Assembly (NCBI GenBank): GCA_903813345.2
Contig: CAIIXF020000006.1
Span: 24,495,936 to 24,559,935, forward strand
DNA length: 64,000 bases
Direction of reading: 5' to 3'
Origin: Owenia fusiformis
Lineage: Eukaryota > Annelida > Polychaeta > Sabellida > Oweniidae
Below are positions 25,078-37,700 of this stretch, in pieces (the first letter of the stretch is position 1; the number at the start of each line of letters is the position of its first letter). Below the pieces are notes generated by a model, which had not been told where the DNA came from, searched no databases, and saw nothing but the letters and a program-made list of their open reading frames with translations. The translations under genes and the position numbers were made by a program.

Positions 25078-28000
25078 GTTTGAGGTCTGATCTTAGCTGT
25101 GACTGGTAAGTTTCTGGATCAATATGGCGACCATTTTGGAATTGGTAGCCATTTTGAATTTTGGTATGGGTGGCCATATTGAATTAATGGATATTCTGCC
25201 ACCTATCTGTTACCAAGAGCACTACTACTATACATTCAGCATTGGTGAGTTAACCAGGAAATTTTACGCCTAGAAGAAATCTTATTAGTGGTTGAAACAA
25301 GTTGACACTCAAAGGCGTAAAGTTCTAAGTTTATGCCCTAAAATTCATGAGCAAGATGAAAAAATGGAGTTGGATGTTTTGGCATAAGCTGCTTTCCTCG
25401 TTGGTGTTATATTAATCTCTGATTACATTATTGTCCACCATTGGCTGCTTTATGCTTATGGCGTTGACAATGGAGCTTCGTTATCGTACAACAGAAGTCA
25501 TACATAGGCATAAAGAACTTCACAATATATCATGTTTGTATCCGGCTGATTTTAATAATGGATAACCCAGTGACGAACAGACATGATACCATATATGGAT
25601 ATAAACCTGAACATTCCTTTTCAGCGAACCGTTCAAAATTGAAATCATGTGTTGAACTGTATGGCAGACAGTTTTTGACATTTTGAATGGTCCTTGGTGA
25701 TATTTGAACTCTCCTCTTTCCTTTATGCTCAGATTTTATAAATATCCTGTTGGGATTAACTAACCAATGAGCAATGAGCAATCCAAAGAGAGGCTACCAT
25801 ATACAGGAAGTTCATAATCATTTACATTTTCTACGCCTTTAATTACAACTCATTAATAAAATGGCCCACAAGTCATTGATACTCTTTATTATCACCATGT
25901 ATGTAAATTATTGGCGTAATTGTACTATGAAATATTATACTTTAATTGTGAAATGTTTTTAAAATGTATATATTATATACATATTCAGAATTGAATCGTG
26001 AAAATGGTGGATGAATTTATAAGTATTTTACATTTTAAGAACAGAGCAAATCAAAAACAGTGAACTGTCAGTGTTGACCAACTTTAATGAATGAATTAAT
26101 TGAGACATATAACTGTTTTAGAAACCAATGATTTCCCTGGTCTGGAGTGTTCATATTTCTTTATACACACATGTTGTATACAGGCTAAATCAATTTTTTG
26201 AGAAATGTAACTCTCCCAGATCTTGTATTTTTGTATTTTTATTTGTTCTAACGCTTATTTTAAAACAATTTTGCAATATTATTCCTTGTATGGTCTAGTA
26301 ATATAAGAATGGTGTAATATTTAGATTGCAAAATTGTAAATTGCTTTTATTTTTAATGTCTATTATTATTATATACATGTTTACACAGAAAGAAAAATGT
26401 CCTGTCATTAAACGATTGAGTATAGGACATTTATCACTCTGTGATTTAGACGAACGTTTTATTCTTCAGACGTATTTGCATGTTTACTCACTGTAGCAGT
26501 TCTGTATTGTGGAATAAATTAGTCACAGATAAGATGGGAAATATTCTGTGTTTGATTTCACTCTTGAGTTGTGACAATTCATGGTATCAGATCCCTTTCA
26601 TTTAAAGGGACTCAACCTTTAGATTTTAAAGAACTCAAGTGAAGTAAAATTGTTAAAACCTGAAATTGACACTTTGATAGACGAGGATATAAATCTTATA
26701 AAATAGAAGGAACCCGGGCATCTTTAGTATCAGAGTTTCAGTCTAAAGTTTAGCAATTTCTGTGCAGGACGTTGCTTTAATAAACTGAAAATTGGCATTC
26801 TGTGCAGGACCATTAGTAAGCTAAACATTTTTAATTTCTGCACAGGATCCTACTTTAATTAATAACTGAAAATTGGCATTCTGTGCAAGACCCTGCTTTA
26901 TATAGTTTTTACCATGTTAAAAATAAAAACTGATAGGAAAGGGTTTCTCACAATATCTAATATTGCTTCTAATAAAGACAATTGATTCACTTTCACACCT
27001 TAGTGCAGTAAAACATGAACATGTCAAACAACGATCCGCTACATGCCTGAATCGCTTGATGTGGATCCAATAAATCTGTGAGACAGATCCATCAGCCATG
27101 AATAGAATGCATCGTAAACTAGAGGTAAATGTTTCAATAAGTATCTGATCTATGTCAGGATGGATCTTATCTAGAAAAAATACTAGTACATTAAATGTTC
27201 TAGATATGTATACTATTCATCCATTATAACCCTAAATATTTTCTATTCACATTAATGATAAACTAACATATTTTAAAATTAATCGATGCTTTATTACATT
27301 GGCAGTTTTTTCTCTGTTTTCAATAAAAACAGAGAAGGTTAGTCCTGTATCATTATGAATTGAAAGGTTTTTTAGAGTTATTAAGGATGAAAATTGCAGC
27401 TTTCTTAAATGTGGTTGAGGATCTAGATTTGATTCATGTACTTAGCTTGTATGTAATCCAGAGTAAATGGGATCACTCAATATTGCTATATAAACGTTGC
27501 TGATCCATTACAGCCAGCCATGGAGCAAAATCTCAATTTCATAATGCCACGCCCATTTCACGTGACCTTTGATTGGACTGTTATTTACGTAAATTAGGAT
27601 TCGCTGCTGCCTCAAGAAACTTCCAACAGACCCATTCTCATGCATAGATACATCCGTTAGTGGTCAGGAATTCTTGCTGCTGTTTGTATGGTCCATTTAT
27701 GATACAGATTTCATCCTTTAAGTTTAAGTGTGTTAGTGGTAACAGCAAAGATGTGAAGAATGGGCTGATTAAAGTTTGAATCAAGACCATGGGTTGATTT
27801 GGGCCTGAATCAGTATATAATGGGTGATTCAGGCCTGAATTCCATTCCCCTTGCATTGATTCAAACCTGAACGAGGTTGATTGTTAGTTGATTCAATGTT
27901 TGACTATTGAAATGGGTTCATCCACGTTTTGAATTAAAAAGATAGACTGATTAAATCAATTGAACTTATTCAGAACAATATGATTAAACTGGCCTGTGTT

Positions 28001-30353
28001 GAATTTCAGCAGCATGTGCCATCATCTGAATCTAGGTCTTAATTATTTGGGTTTCATATCACATTGATAAATAGTTAAGCACTACCCCAGCATATTGCAT
28101 TTAGTATTTTCCTTATTTTCCAGTAGAAGATGAATACATGTACTTTATTCAGGTAAATTTTGATTTTATTTATAGTTTCAACTAAGTTCAAAATTACTTA
28201 CTAATAAATACATTTTACTTTTCTGGAATAAACAAAAATCTGAAATATATTGACCTCTTTTATAAAACTTGAAAAATAATGGTATGGGTAACTTTGTCTG
28301 AATTTCTTTGTGGAATAAAATATGATCGCATATTACCCACCATATTTGTATGTTTCAAACATGTTGTAGGTGTGCATTACATTTACAGTGTTGTTCAGTT
28401 GCTCAACAACATTTTATATGTGCTAGGTAATAAGCCATTAAGAATTAATACAACAATGCAAGCACACATTTGATTTATGGTAGACATGGATTTTATTCTG
28501 AAAGAATGTTGACAGCTGCATCTTCGACTTCCAAGATGATAACACGTGAAGTTGGAGCAACCATGGGCTTTCAACAGAAGGGTATGCAACTTTCCATATT
28601 TCATGCATAAGTATTGCCTTGGGTTCTCAAAATTGGAGATAAAATACTTCCTGTACACATTCCAAGAAAAATCTTATTTTGTACTTTTCGTGTATGATTT
28701 AAATAAATAACTCAAAAATAAAAAATAAAAACATGATTATCTACATATATATGTTGATAATTTAACATAAAATGGAATTCGTCATAATTAAGGCAATATT
28801 GAAAGTGAACATTCTCCCACATATTCTCCCATATATTTTAATTGGAGTGTGTTCTTGAATAATTACCCACAATGTAACATTCGAAGAGATCATTTTGATA
28901 CTTCCTTTTCTTAGTGGCTCTTTTTGTTTAATTTTAAATGAGATTAAACATGTTTTATGCTTTAATCATATTCAAAATTGATTTTTCTTCAAGATAATAC
29001 TAAAACAAATACATTTATCTAAAACATTTGAAATATTATCAAAAAGGGAAGCATGGCACTGCTCTTTTGAAGTTCTCATGATTATAACACAGAGTTGCAT
29101 ACCCTTCTCTTGAAAGACCATAGAGCAACTGAAACTATGTGAATCAAGATGGCAACTGAGAAAAGTCCACTGGCACAAAAATAATTATTCTGTAAGTAAC
29201 AGACAATTCACAATGTAGATACTAAAAGAAATCTGAATGATATCCTAATTTTTACAAGATCAGTGATATGATTTGTATCCATGCATTGATATTATATCTG
29301 CAGGTTGAGCGGTAAGCCACGTCCTCTCCATCTCTACCCTCGAGAGAGAGAGATGCTATGAGCGAGCATAGCGATAGAATGAATGAATGAAAACCATATC
29401 AGCAATTTCCAAAAGTCCTACGCATCTGTTCGAAATTGACCAAAACGCCCCGTTGGATCTATACATCTTATCAGTAGTCATAGACTCAGATGCAGTTGCG
29501 TAGGACTTTTGCTGCGTTTCATGTAATAAATATGTTGATGCAGCGATGGAGGGTTGTAATGTGAGTCTTTGCGCAGAATATGGGGGAGAGTGATAGAAGA
29601 ACTGGCGAGATATCAAGGAGTGTGGTTGAAATCTCTGAGGATTTGCAACTTCTCACATCTGGGGACCAAAACGCCGCTAAAACGAGAGACTTTGTAAACA
29701 AAAGCAATGTCTCGACTGAAAGGTGTTTCTGTGAAGGTTTTAGTGGAACAAGTTTGAAGAAAAACGGCGGAGTATGAGACTCACAAAAATTGAGTTTTTA
29801 AGACAGTCTAGATTTTAAATTCAAATTAACGGTTTTGCGGGGCGTTTTGGTTTCGATACGCCCCGATGAGTTAGTACCGCGTGATACAACTAAATGATAT
29901 TACCTCTTGAGAAGTGGTGTATTAACTTGATCAAATAAAATGTTTAGCAATAAACCTAAGAATTGATCATGAAATAAGATTTTGTTCTTCTATTTTTGTT
30001 GTTTTTAATGGATACTCGATCACTATATCGTAAAACTGGACAAGTCAGTGTTGGGTAGTCTGTCATTTTCTCCAAATAAACGTTGCGCAAAATACTATGC
30101 CCAAAAGTAGACTTCTACCCATTAACGATTTACAATCAGATTTGTCATGTAGGATCGAAGTATTTACCTCATAGCAGTTTAGGGGTTATAAACAAGGTCT
30201 ATTTACATGTTTCACATGGGTTCAATACATTCATCCTCCGAACGCAGGGTTCCAGACGTCATCCACTTAGTTCCTTCCTGCCAGAAGACGGTTTAAATGT
30301 GATATGTTATTGCATACTTGCATGCAAACAATTCAAAGATTCTTGATGCCCTG
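25078..30353. other. CMTR2 3' flank and gene-free stretch
   Basis: The CMTR2 3' UTR must begin here; AATAAA-type signals occur near 25856 and 26513, but the end is not fixed. At 26755-26905 a degenerate tandem block repeats AAATTGGCATTCTGTGCA. At about 29411-29870 lies a palindrome-containing repeat (AAAAGTCCTACGCA with its inverse, and GACCAAAACGCCCC with its inverse) related to 38358-38781. No further exon-like frame was found. Confidence 0.5.
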
Positions 30354-30357
30354 TTAA

Positions 30358-31952
30358 CGTGGCTTATAACCCTATTTATTTTTTTGTGAAGCCACTCAGT
30401 AAAATTACGATTTTTCTGCACCCTGAAAGTGTTCCATAGACTCTAATCTACTTGGCTAAGATTTTATTTGAAGATACATTGCCTTATTAAGCAGGTAGAG
30501 GGATATACAGAACACGGAAGCAAATGCCATATTGAAAAGGTTCTATAATTCAGTTTGAACGTGTTAGTACATGTCACGTAGGCCAGTGTTCTATATGGGG
30601 ATTAGATGTACTTTTCTTGTTTACATGAACGTAAAACATTGCATGAAATCTGCAGTCTTCCGGGTTTTCTCTGGGCTTTGTATAAAAAACCTAACCACGT
30701 ACGTGGAACATGATACAGTCATTGAAGGGTTCAACTTTAAAGATTATTAAATCTCAAAATAGCTCAAATTATTAACATTTCTACAATTCTGCCTTTATTT
30801 TATGAGTAGACAGATGACAGATCCATAAATAAAGGCATATGGATGCATTTTAATGTGTAATGACCCGAGGGCGTCCCAGGGGAACAAATAACTAACGACC
30901 GCGAGCATAGGTCCAACAAGCCAGATAAGGAAATTGAAAGAAAGTGTGCTAAATTCGATGCCCCGAGTTGGAATCGAACCCATCTGGGATGTAGTAGCAA
31001 CTTGCTATCAAGTGTCGTTACAAATGCATCTTTAATTCATCATAAGCTAAAATTGAACCCTTCAAAGACCGTATCATGTCCCACGTACGTGGGTAGGTGG
31101 GTATGAGGTAGGAGGTTTTTTATACAAAGCCTTTTCTCTGGGTTTGTATTGTCTCATTGGGGCTTTCTGACTTTAAAGTCCCCGATAAATCGAGCTACGT
31201 ATACCGCCGTGTTTACATAAGGGGATTAGAAGAGTTTATTTTTTATTTAGGTATGCAAGTTATATCAATATTAGGCATTCATGCATGTACTCGTGTGTAC
31301 AATCAGCAGGCCCTTCAATATTATATAAACCAGGCTATTCAAGTACTACATAATGTACACTATTTATGTGTGTACTACATGGGAATACAGTTCCCTGGGA
31401 AACAAAACACAAATACTTTTTTATATGTTCAAAATGAGCCATTTGATTGATGCATAATAGCTTCATAAATAATATCTACAAAGTATATCTTATAGTAATT
31501 TTCAATTTCAATGGTGAAACTTGCCTGGTTACGATAATACGGGAAATCATCACGGGACGAAGATTGTTCACCTCCCTGGCTTACCTCTGAAGCCTGTACC
31601 TTGTAATCTCTTTATATAGGTTAGCGAGAGCGCTGCGCCTGCGCAGTTTTAAACTTTGGCGCACACTTTAAAACAAACCCTCACCTAAATAGATTTGTGT
31701 CTCGAGAACATTTTTGTTAATAGTTATTATGAGCAATCTTGAAAGACACTATTTTGTTTTTCCGATTTCACTCCGATTAGATTACGTCAATATGGCGTGC
31801 AAAATTTGGGTAGACGTTGTCATTTCCGGATGCCCAAACGTGTCAGGAACACATTGATACTCGAATGTTCTTGATTGGACATCAGGGTGCAGAGAAATAA
31901 TAATTTTACTGAGTGGCTTCACGAAAAAAAATACACAGGGTTATATGCCACC
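30358..31952. mobile_element. TTAA-flanked TIR element, ~1.6 kb, with nested element
   Basis: The inverted termini extend over about 70 bases: left 30358-30425 (GTGGCTTATAACCCT ... GAAGCCACTCAGTAAAATTA ... CTGCACCCTGA) and right 31882-31952, complementary with a few mismatches. Each end abuts TTAA (30354-30357 and 31953-31956). It encloses the element at 30674-31131. No transposase is recognised. TTAA duplication fits piggyBac or Kolobok. Confidence 0.8.
30674..31131. mobile_element. MULE-like element with 9-bp target duplication
   Basis: The termini are GGCTTTGTATAAAAAACC and the exact inverse GGTTTTTTATACAAAGCC. Inverted similarity continues inwards (CCACGTACGTGG, GATACAGTC, TTGAAGGGTTCAA) for about 70 bases. 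The flanks are TTTTCTCTG at 30665-30673 and 31132-31140, a perfect 9-bp duplication. Long TIRs with a 9-bp duplication are typical of Mutator-like elements. The minus strand holds a weak tRNA-like stretch (TAGCAAGTTGC, then GGTTCGATTCC) near 30960-31015 that does not fold as a full tRNA. Confidence 0.8.
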
Positions 31953-32184
31953 TTAAGCAGTTAAGGAAAACTTTGTTACTCAGAAATCGGTTAAATCATT
32001 TAAAGGACATTTTCCAAGTTACATCATTGCCCTGACTGATCACTTGTTAGACTGATGCAAAAGAATAGTTTGCATTAACCTACATGGAACCAATTTTGTA
32101 TGACCTACACTACATGTACATGTATTTGTATACACCTTATATTGACACTTCACAAAAACCAGTGTACATGTACCTTCATAACTA

Positions 32185-32531
32185 CAGTTACAAAAAAGAT
32201 TATTCCATGTAATTATGCAAAAAATGATTGTGAGAAAATGTCTGCAGTTGTCCCAGGAAACTTTAATTAGTCTCAAGAACAGGCTGTCTGTTTAACAGCG
32301 GAATCTGACGGATTAATTTTGGTGAAATGAAAAATTGTGTTAATAACACAAGTCTTGTTTCATTTGTCTGGCGTTAATCTTTTCTCTACACCTCACACAA
32401 CCCCATAGCATACACATCCCCTGTCTACGTGAAGGTATTGGAGCTATGCTATTATATTTCCTGGGACAACTGCAGACATTTTCTCACAATCATTTTTGCA
32501 TAATTACATGGAATAATCTTTTTTGTAATTG
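32185..32531. mobile_element. TA-flanked foldback MITE, mariner type
   Basis: Arms of about 85 bases, CAGTTACAAAAAAGATTATT and onward, are inverted at both ends with very few mismatches. They include GAGAAAATGTCTGCAGTTGT. TA flanks both ends (32183-32184 and 32532-32533). There is no coding capacity; the minus-strand 78-codon frame at 32040-32276 is incidental. Confidence 0.82.
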
Positions 32532-32608
32532 TAGTGCATTCACATATAAGGAAAACAGAACACAAAATCTTGTGACCTAGTCAAAAAATATGGGTGCCAT
32601 TTTTTATC

Positions 32609-33918
32609 GCACTTTGAAAAAGTGCTATATTGTCGTCGTCGTCTTTTGCTTTTGGGCGGGCGGGCGGGCGTGCGGGCGGGCGGCACATAAACCAAATCTT
32701 GTCATCAAATTTCCAGGATAACTGCTTACCTGTTCAACTTGAAATTTTTACAGATGCAAGAGCAGACTAGTACCAAGATCTGATTAGGTTAAGGGCATGC
32801 TGGGTAAACTACGTGGCGGCCATTTTGAATTTTTCAACAAATCTTGTCATCAAAATTCCAGGAAAACCAAATGAAATTTTTACAGATGCAAGAGCAGACT
32901 ATTGCCAAGATCTGATTAGGTTTTGGGTATGCTTGCTGAATTACATGGTGGCCATTTTGAATTTTTCAATTTTGCGGCTATTTTGAATTTTTCAACTTGC
33001 TCCAAATTGACCAAATTTTTTTTAAAAACATCTACAAGTTCTCAGAAGTTCAAATTTGACCTTAGATTTCAGATTTAACCTTTCGTTCACCTTCAGTGGC
33101 CTTGAAAAGGTAAAAAAAAGTTGATTTTCTAAATTGATATTTTGGATTTAAATTTAGGTCAGCTTAATTACAAAACACCTACTGAGGTCTGAAAAAGTGA
33201 AATTTTCAAGGTCGAAGGTCAAGGTCATTAAACTAGGTCACAAATGATGTTATCCAAGTTTCTCAAAGTTTGAGACTACAAATCAATTCTTGTCATCAAA
33301 ATTCCAAGAAAACCGCTAACCTGTTCAACTTGAAATTTTTACACATGCAATAGCAGACTAGTGCCAAGATCTGATTAGGTTAAGGGCATGCTGGGTAAAC
33401 TACGTGGCGGCCATTTTGAATTTTTCAACAAATCATCATCGTTACCATTTTGAATTTTTCAATTTGGCGGCCATTTTGAATTTTTCAACTTGCTCCAAAT
33501 TGACCAATTTTTTTTTTAAAAAACATCTACAAAAACATCTGACCTTAGATTTCAGATTTGACCTTTCGTTCACCTTCAGTGGCCTTGAAAAGGTCAAAAA
33601 TTTGATTTTCTAAATTGATATTTTGGATTTAAATTTAGGTCAGCTTAATTAAAAAAGACCTACTGAGGTCTGAAAAAGTGAAATTTTCAAGGTCGAAGGT
33701 CATCAAATTAGGTCACAAACAATGTTATCTAAATTTTCCCAAAGTTCAAGACTACAAATAAATTCTTGTCATCAAAATTGCAGGAAAACCGCTAACCTTG
33801 TCAACTTGAAATGTTTACAGATGCAAGAGCAGACTAGTGCCAAGGTCTGATTAGGTTTTGGCCATGCTGGGTAAATTGCATGTTGGCCAGTTTGCTCTTC
33901 AAAGTGCGATATTTATCA
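32609..33918. mobile_element. Element with internal direct repeats and GGCGGCCATTTTG boxes
   Basis: The ends are ATCGCACTTTGAA (about 32609) and its inverse TTCAAAGTGCGAT (about 33898-33911). Inside are GTCGTCGTCGTC and (GGGC)n minisatellites. Three diverged direct copies of a ~500-base block each start near TCTTGTCATCAAA (32698, 33290, 33764) and continue through ATGCAAGAGCAGACTAG and GATCTGATTAGGTT. GGCGGCCATTTTGAA boxes recur. No protein is encoded. Confidence 0.72.
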
Positions 33919-34752
33919 CTGTGTGTCTTGTTGTACTTTTGATTAACTTTACCGTTACCTTAATCCGGTAGCCGACAGCCGAAAGTTGTATTCGTGAATG
34001 CAAAAAATGTCAGCACTGTCACTTTTTACGACGAGAATGAAAAGTTTGGCTCAATACTGGTATTCTTAATTAATTAAGCTAATCTACTTGTACCTAATCT
34101 AATGAGAACCAAGCTACTATACAGTCATGTCAAACAATTTACTTAACAGATACAATAACAAGCTAATTCACGTGGTTTTAATTACCTTTATATGTAAAGT
34201 GTTATAAAAATACAAACATTTTAAGAATGGCAAGAGTTAATCGACCAATGAGCCAATCAAATCTCATCTCACGTAAAATTAAATGAACTCGAACCATTGC
34301 CACTCGAAGGTCGTGAGTCATTCATGTAGTCACAAAGCGGTGTGGGTACTGGGTAGTGGCATAGACTATATCCTATTTAGTCTGAATTATATTCAGACTA
34401 TAAGGCACCTATGTTAAAGTTTGGTAATTCCAAACATTTGTTTACATAGGAAGTGCTATTCAAAATGGCCGATTGGGTAAAATTAATTTGCACATTTGCT
34501 ACTTCAGCTAGCTTTATTTCCACTAGACAATATGCTGTGTTACTTTTTATTGCATTTAATTGTACCTTACTATTTAATTGAAATTTTGTAATGTTTATTT
34601 TATTGAAAAAATGTTTCCTCCAATTGATAATTTTGTGCAAAAAATTTCACTGCAATTTCCACAGGAAAGTAGTACATCATAACAGACTGACTTCTGTCAG
34701 TCTGTTGGATACATACTAGGTAGTGGCAAATATAGAAATATATCGTTCAATC
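33919..34752. other. Region upstream of the cPLA2 start codon
   Basis: About 830 bases with no exon-like frame. It contains a perfect hairpin, AGTCTGAAT...ATTCAGACT, at about 34380-34400 and a CTGACTTCTGTCAGTCTG hairpin at about 34685. The promoter or 5' UTR of the cPLA2 gene is expected here, but I see no distinctive element. Confidence 0.45.
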
Positions 34753-37700
34753 ATGAATGAAGGTGATACCAATGGCAATCTAAAAGCAACTACCGTGACA
34801 AGCTCCAGCTTAAAACAAGACAACAATATGGAGCCTGAAAATAATAAACACGCTAGCGAACATGCAAATGGCAAATCAGATACAAATGGAAATAATAAAG
34901 AGAATGCGTTATTTAACATCAAAAGCCAAAATGTAAAACAAGAAGATGCACAGAAAAACAATATGCTTGAAGTAGACAACATGTGTAGTGAAGATGAGAC
35001 CAATATGGTCAATTGTACAGAAAAACAATCCGTGAAACCAGAGTTGCTTCATCACATGGATAACATTACAAAATGGGAGTATGCAAAAGACCGTCTCTTG
35101 AACAGGTAAACCAAAGAAAATTTCCTTTAGGCTCAGCTGGAAAAAACTGATTTCATTTTCAGAGCAGAAATTTTACGTCACGCGTGTTTGGTTCAAACAA
35201 TTTGCCGCGAAATACGATTTTGTATATAAAAATGAAACCCTGACTTTCAAAAACGAGTTATTCGCTCTTGAGTTTTGCTTGTTACAACCAGTTCTTTCAT
35301 GAATAGGGGATACTAGTACTTAGAAAATATATTTTACATTCTACCAAACGGAGTGATTTCTCATATATTGTAGGTTTGACCCTTTCCACGTGTTCCAAGT
35401 GCAGTGTAGAACATGCGCACTACTAAGCGTAAAGGTAAAAGAGGGACGCAACATATCCAAGGGAAGCAGGCTTCAAGATATCTGTACGTACATCGTAATG
35501 TAAATGTACATCTATCAAACAAAATGATAAGCAATCGAAGGACCACCGTGCAAAATAATATGTAAAAAATCCACACTTTCTAAACAAACTTGCTTTTAGA
35601 TAAATTACTAGAACAGTAATAGTAAACGTGCTGCAAATCTGTGCACTTGAAATTTGGGGAGTTTCAGCAATGCTAACCTTTTTACAAAATTATTTGCGCA
35701 CTAAAGAGCTAAATGAAGAATTAAAAGTTGTCCAAAGTTAGTAGTAAAATATGGTTGGCACCCGGCGCCGTCTTAATTTGCACCCTCTCAACACGTAACT
35801 GAAATCGATTAACTTAAAAACATGGTTGCAATTGATGAAAAGAATTTAGTTTGATTACAGTATGGCGTATAAGATAAAGCGAAAACAACCTTAGGCTATA
35901 TCTTATTAGCTGTGTTTACATGTGGTATCCGCAATGTCTAATTTGTGATAAATAGTTTATCCAAACATCCAATCACACTTCAAGAGCCTAACCGTCACCA
36001 TGTTATTCGGTGTTTTTTAAGTAGCGCAAGGATCCTGCCATAACCGTGGCAGTATTATTTTGTAAGCCTGGTATAACCGTGACAACGCTGTATTATATTG
36101 CAAGGCCTGTCATGACCGTGAGTGTTATCGTTGAAGCCTGGCGCGGCCGTAGCATTTACGTTTAATTTAAGAATTTTTTATTGTTGTTTGTTAAGCGATT
36201 TGTTTACTATCCACTTTTAAATAAATTGTTTATTAGTGTGACACAAATAACTTGTCTTATTCTGTGTAAATGATTAATTATTTTAGAATATGCGGAAATA
36301 ATGTGAATATAATGTCTAGTAGTAATTTTGATATTAACATAATTAAGGTAGTTAAACACCTACATCACCACTCTCATACCTGAACTTGCAATACTACATT
36401 ACACTGCCACGGCGGTCATACCAAGCCTTGCAATACTATATTACATTGTCACGGTCATGCCAGGCCTTGCAGTACTATATTACCTTGTCACGGTCATGCC
36501 AGGCTTTGCAATACACATTGTCACGGTTATGGCAGTCCTATCATAAACATTACATTGTCACTGTCATGGCAGGCCTTGCAATACTGTATTACATGGTCAC
36601 GGCCATGCCAGGCCTTGCAGTACTATATGACATTGTCACGGTCATGCCCGGCTTTGCTATAAACATTGTCACGGTTATAGCAGTCCTAATCATAAATTAT
36701 TGCAAGGCCTGTCATGACCGTGGTAATGTTAAAGCCTGATATGACCGTGACAATGCTTGCAAGGCCTGTCATGACCGTGACAATGCTATATTATATTGCA
36801 AGGCCTGTCATGACCGTGGTAATGTTAAAGCCCCGTATGACCGTGACAATAGTTGCAAGGCCTCTCATGACCGTGGTTGTATTTAAAGTAGCATGAGAAC
36901 ACTGTAATGACAATTTTTCTTCGTGTTTAACTACCTTAAATATGTAAATAAAGACTACTAAAAATGTGTATTAATTTCACAACGAAAACCTAATTTTTAC
37001 TCATAAATAATTTGCGAACAAACTATATCTCTACTCTCATTCAAGGAGCTTCGATTCGAAAGCATATACTTTCTATAATGATCAATTAATAAGATCTATT
37101 CATAAAAAATACCAACAGCAACGGGTCATTAATGTTATATAAAGGTTGCGGTCGCGCCAGGCTTACACGATTACACTACCACGGTCATGGCAGGCATTTT
37201 AATATAATACAGCATTGTCGCGGTTATACCAGGCTTTCACGATAACATTACCACGGTCATGGCAGGATCCTTGCGCTACTTAAAGAACACCGAATAACAT
37301 AATGACGGTTACGCCAGCCGTTAGTCTTGCAACAGATAGGGTCTCGTTGAGATTCGATAAACTCGTGTTCTTCTGAGAAAATGAGGATGTTGAATCTATC
37401 CCCTTGATGACATACGCTGTATCTGAGACTAACATGTATGTACATTATGATATGCAGGTTTAAAGTCAACCCCATCAACACACCTTTGCTGAACTCCTCA
37501 TTTTCTCAAGAGAACTCGAGTTTGTCGAGTCTCAGTGCTGGAATCCATTTTCAATAGTAAGATTAATTGGGCTTGCTTTTAGAACTTTTCGTTAGCTATA
37601 AATAAATAATACACTGACACTGGTGATCTGTTTGAACTGTATTTATGATCCGATTTCTGTTTTACAATATTGGCACTATAGTTGCCTATGAAGTTGACAG

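Noticed and set aside
30955-31020. Possible minus-strand tRNA (GGTTCGATTCC B-box)
   Set aside because: The T-stem has mismatches, no acceptor stem partner is found and the A-to-B box spacing is short; at most a tRNA-like repeat segment inside the MULE-like element.
34723-34752. Upstream GTG-initiated extension of the first cPLA2 exon
   Set aside because: The codon at 34723 is GTG, not ATG; the first ATG in frame is at 34753.
36386-36896. 117- and 60-codon frames rich in LQYYITLSR and MTVTMLARP repeats
   Set aside because: They are translations of the 43-bp box array of the foldback element.
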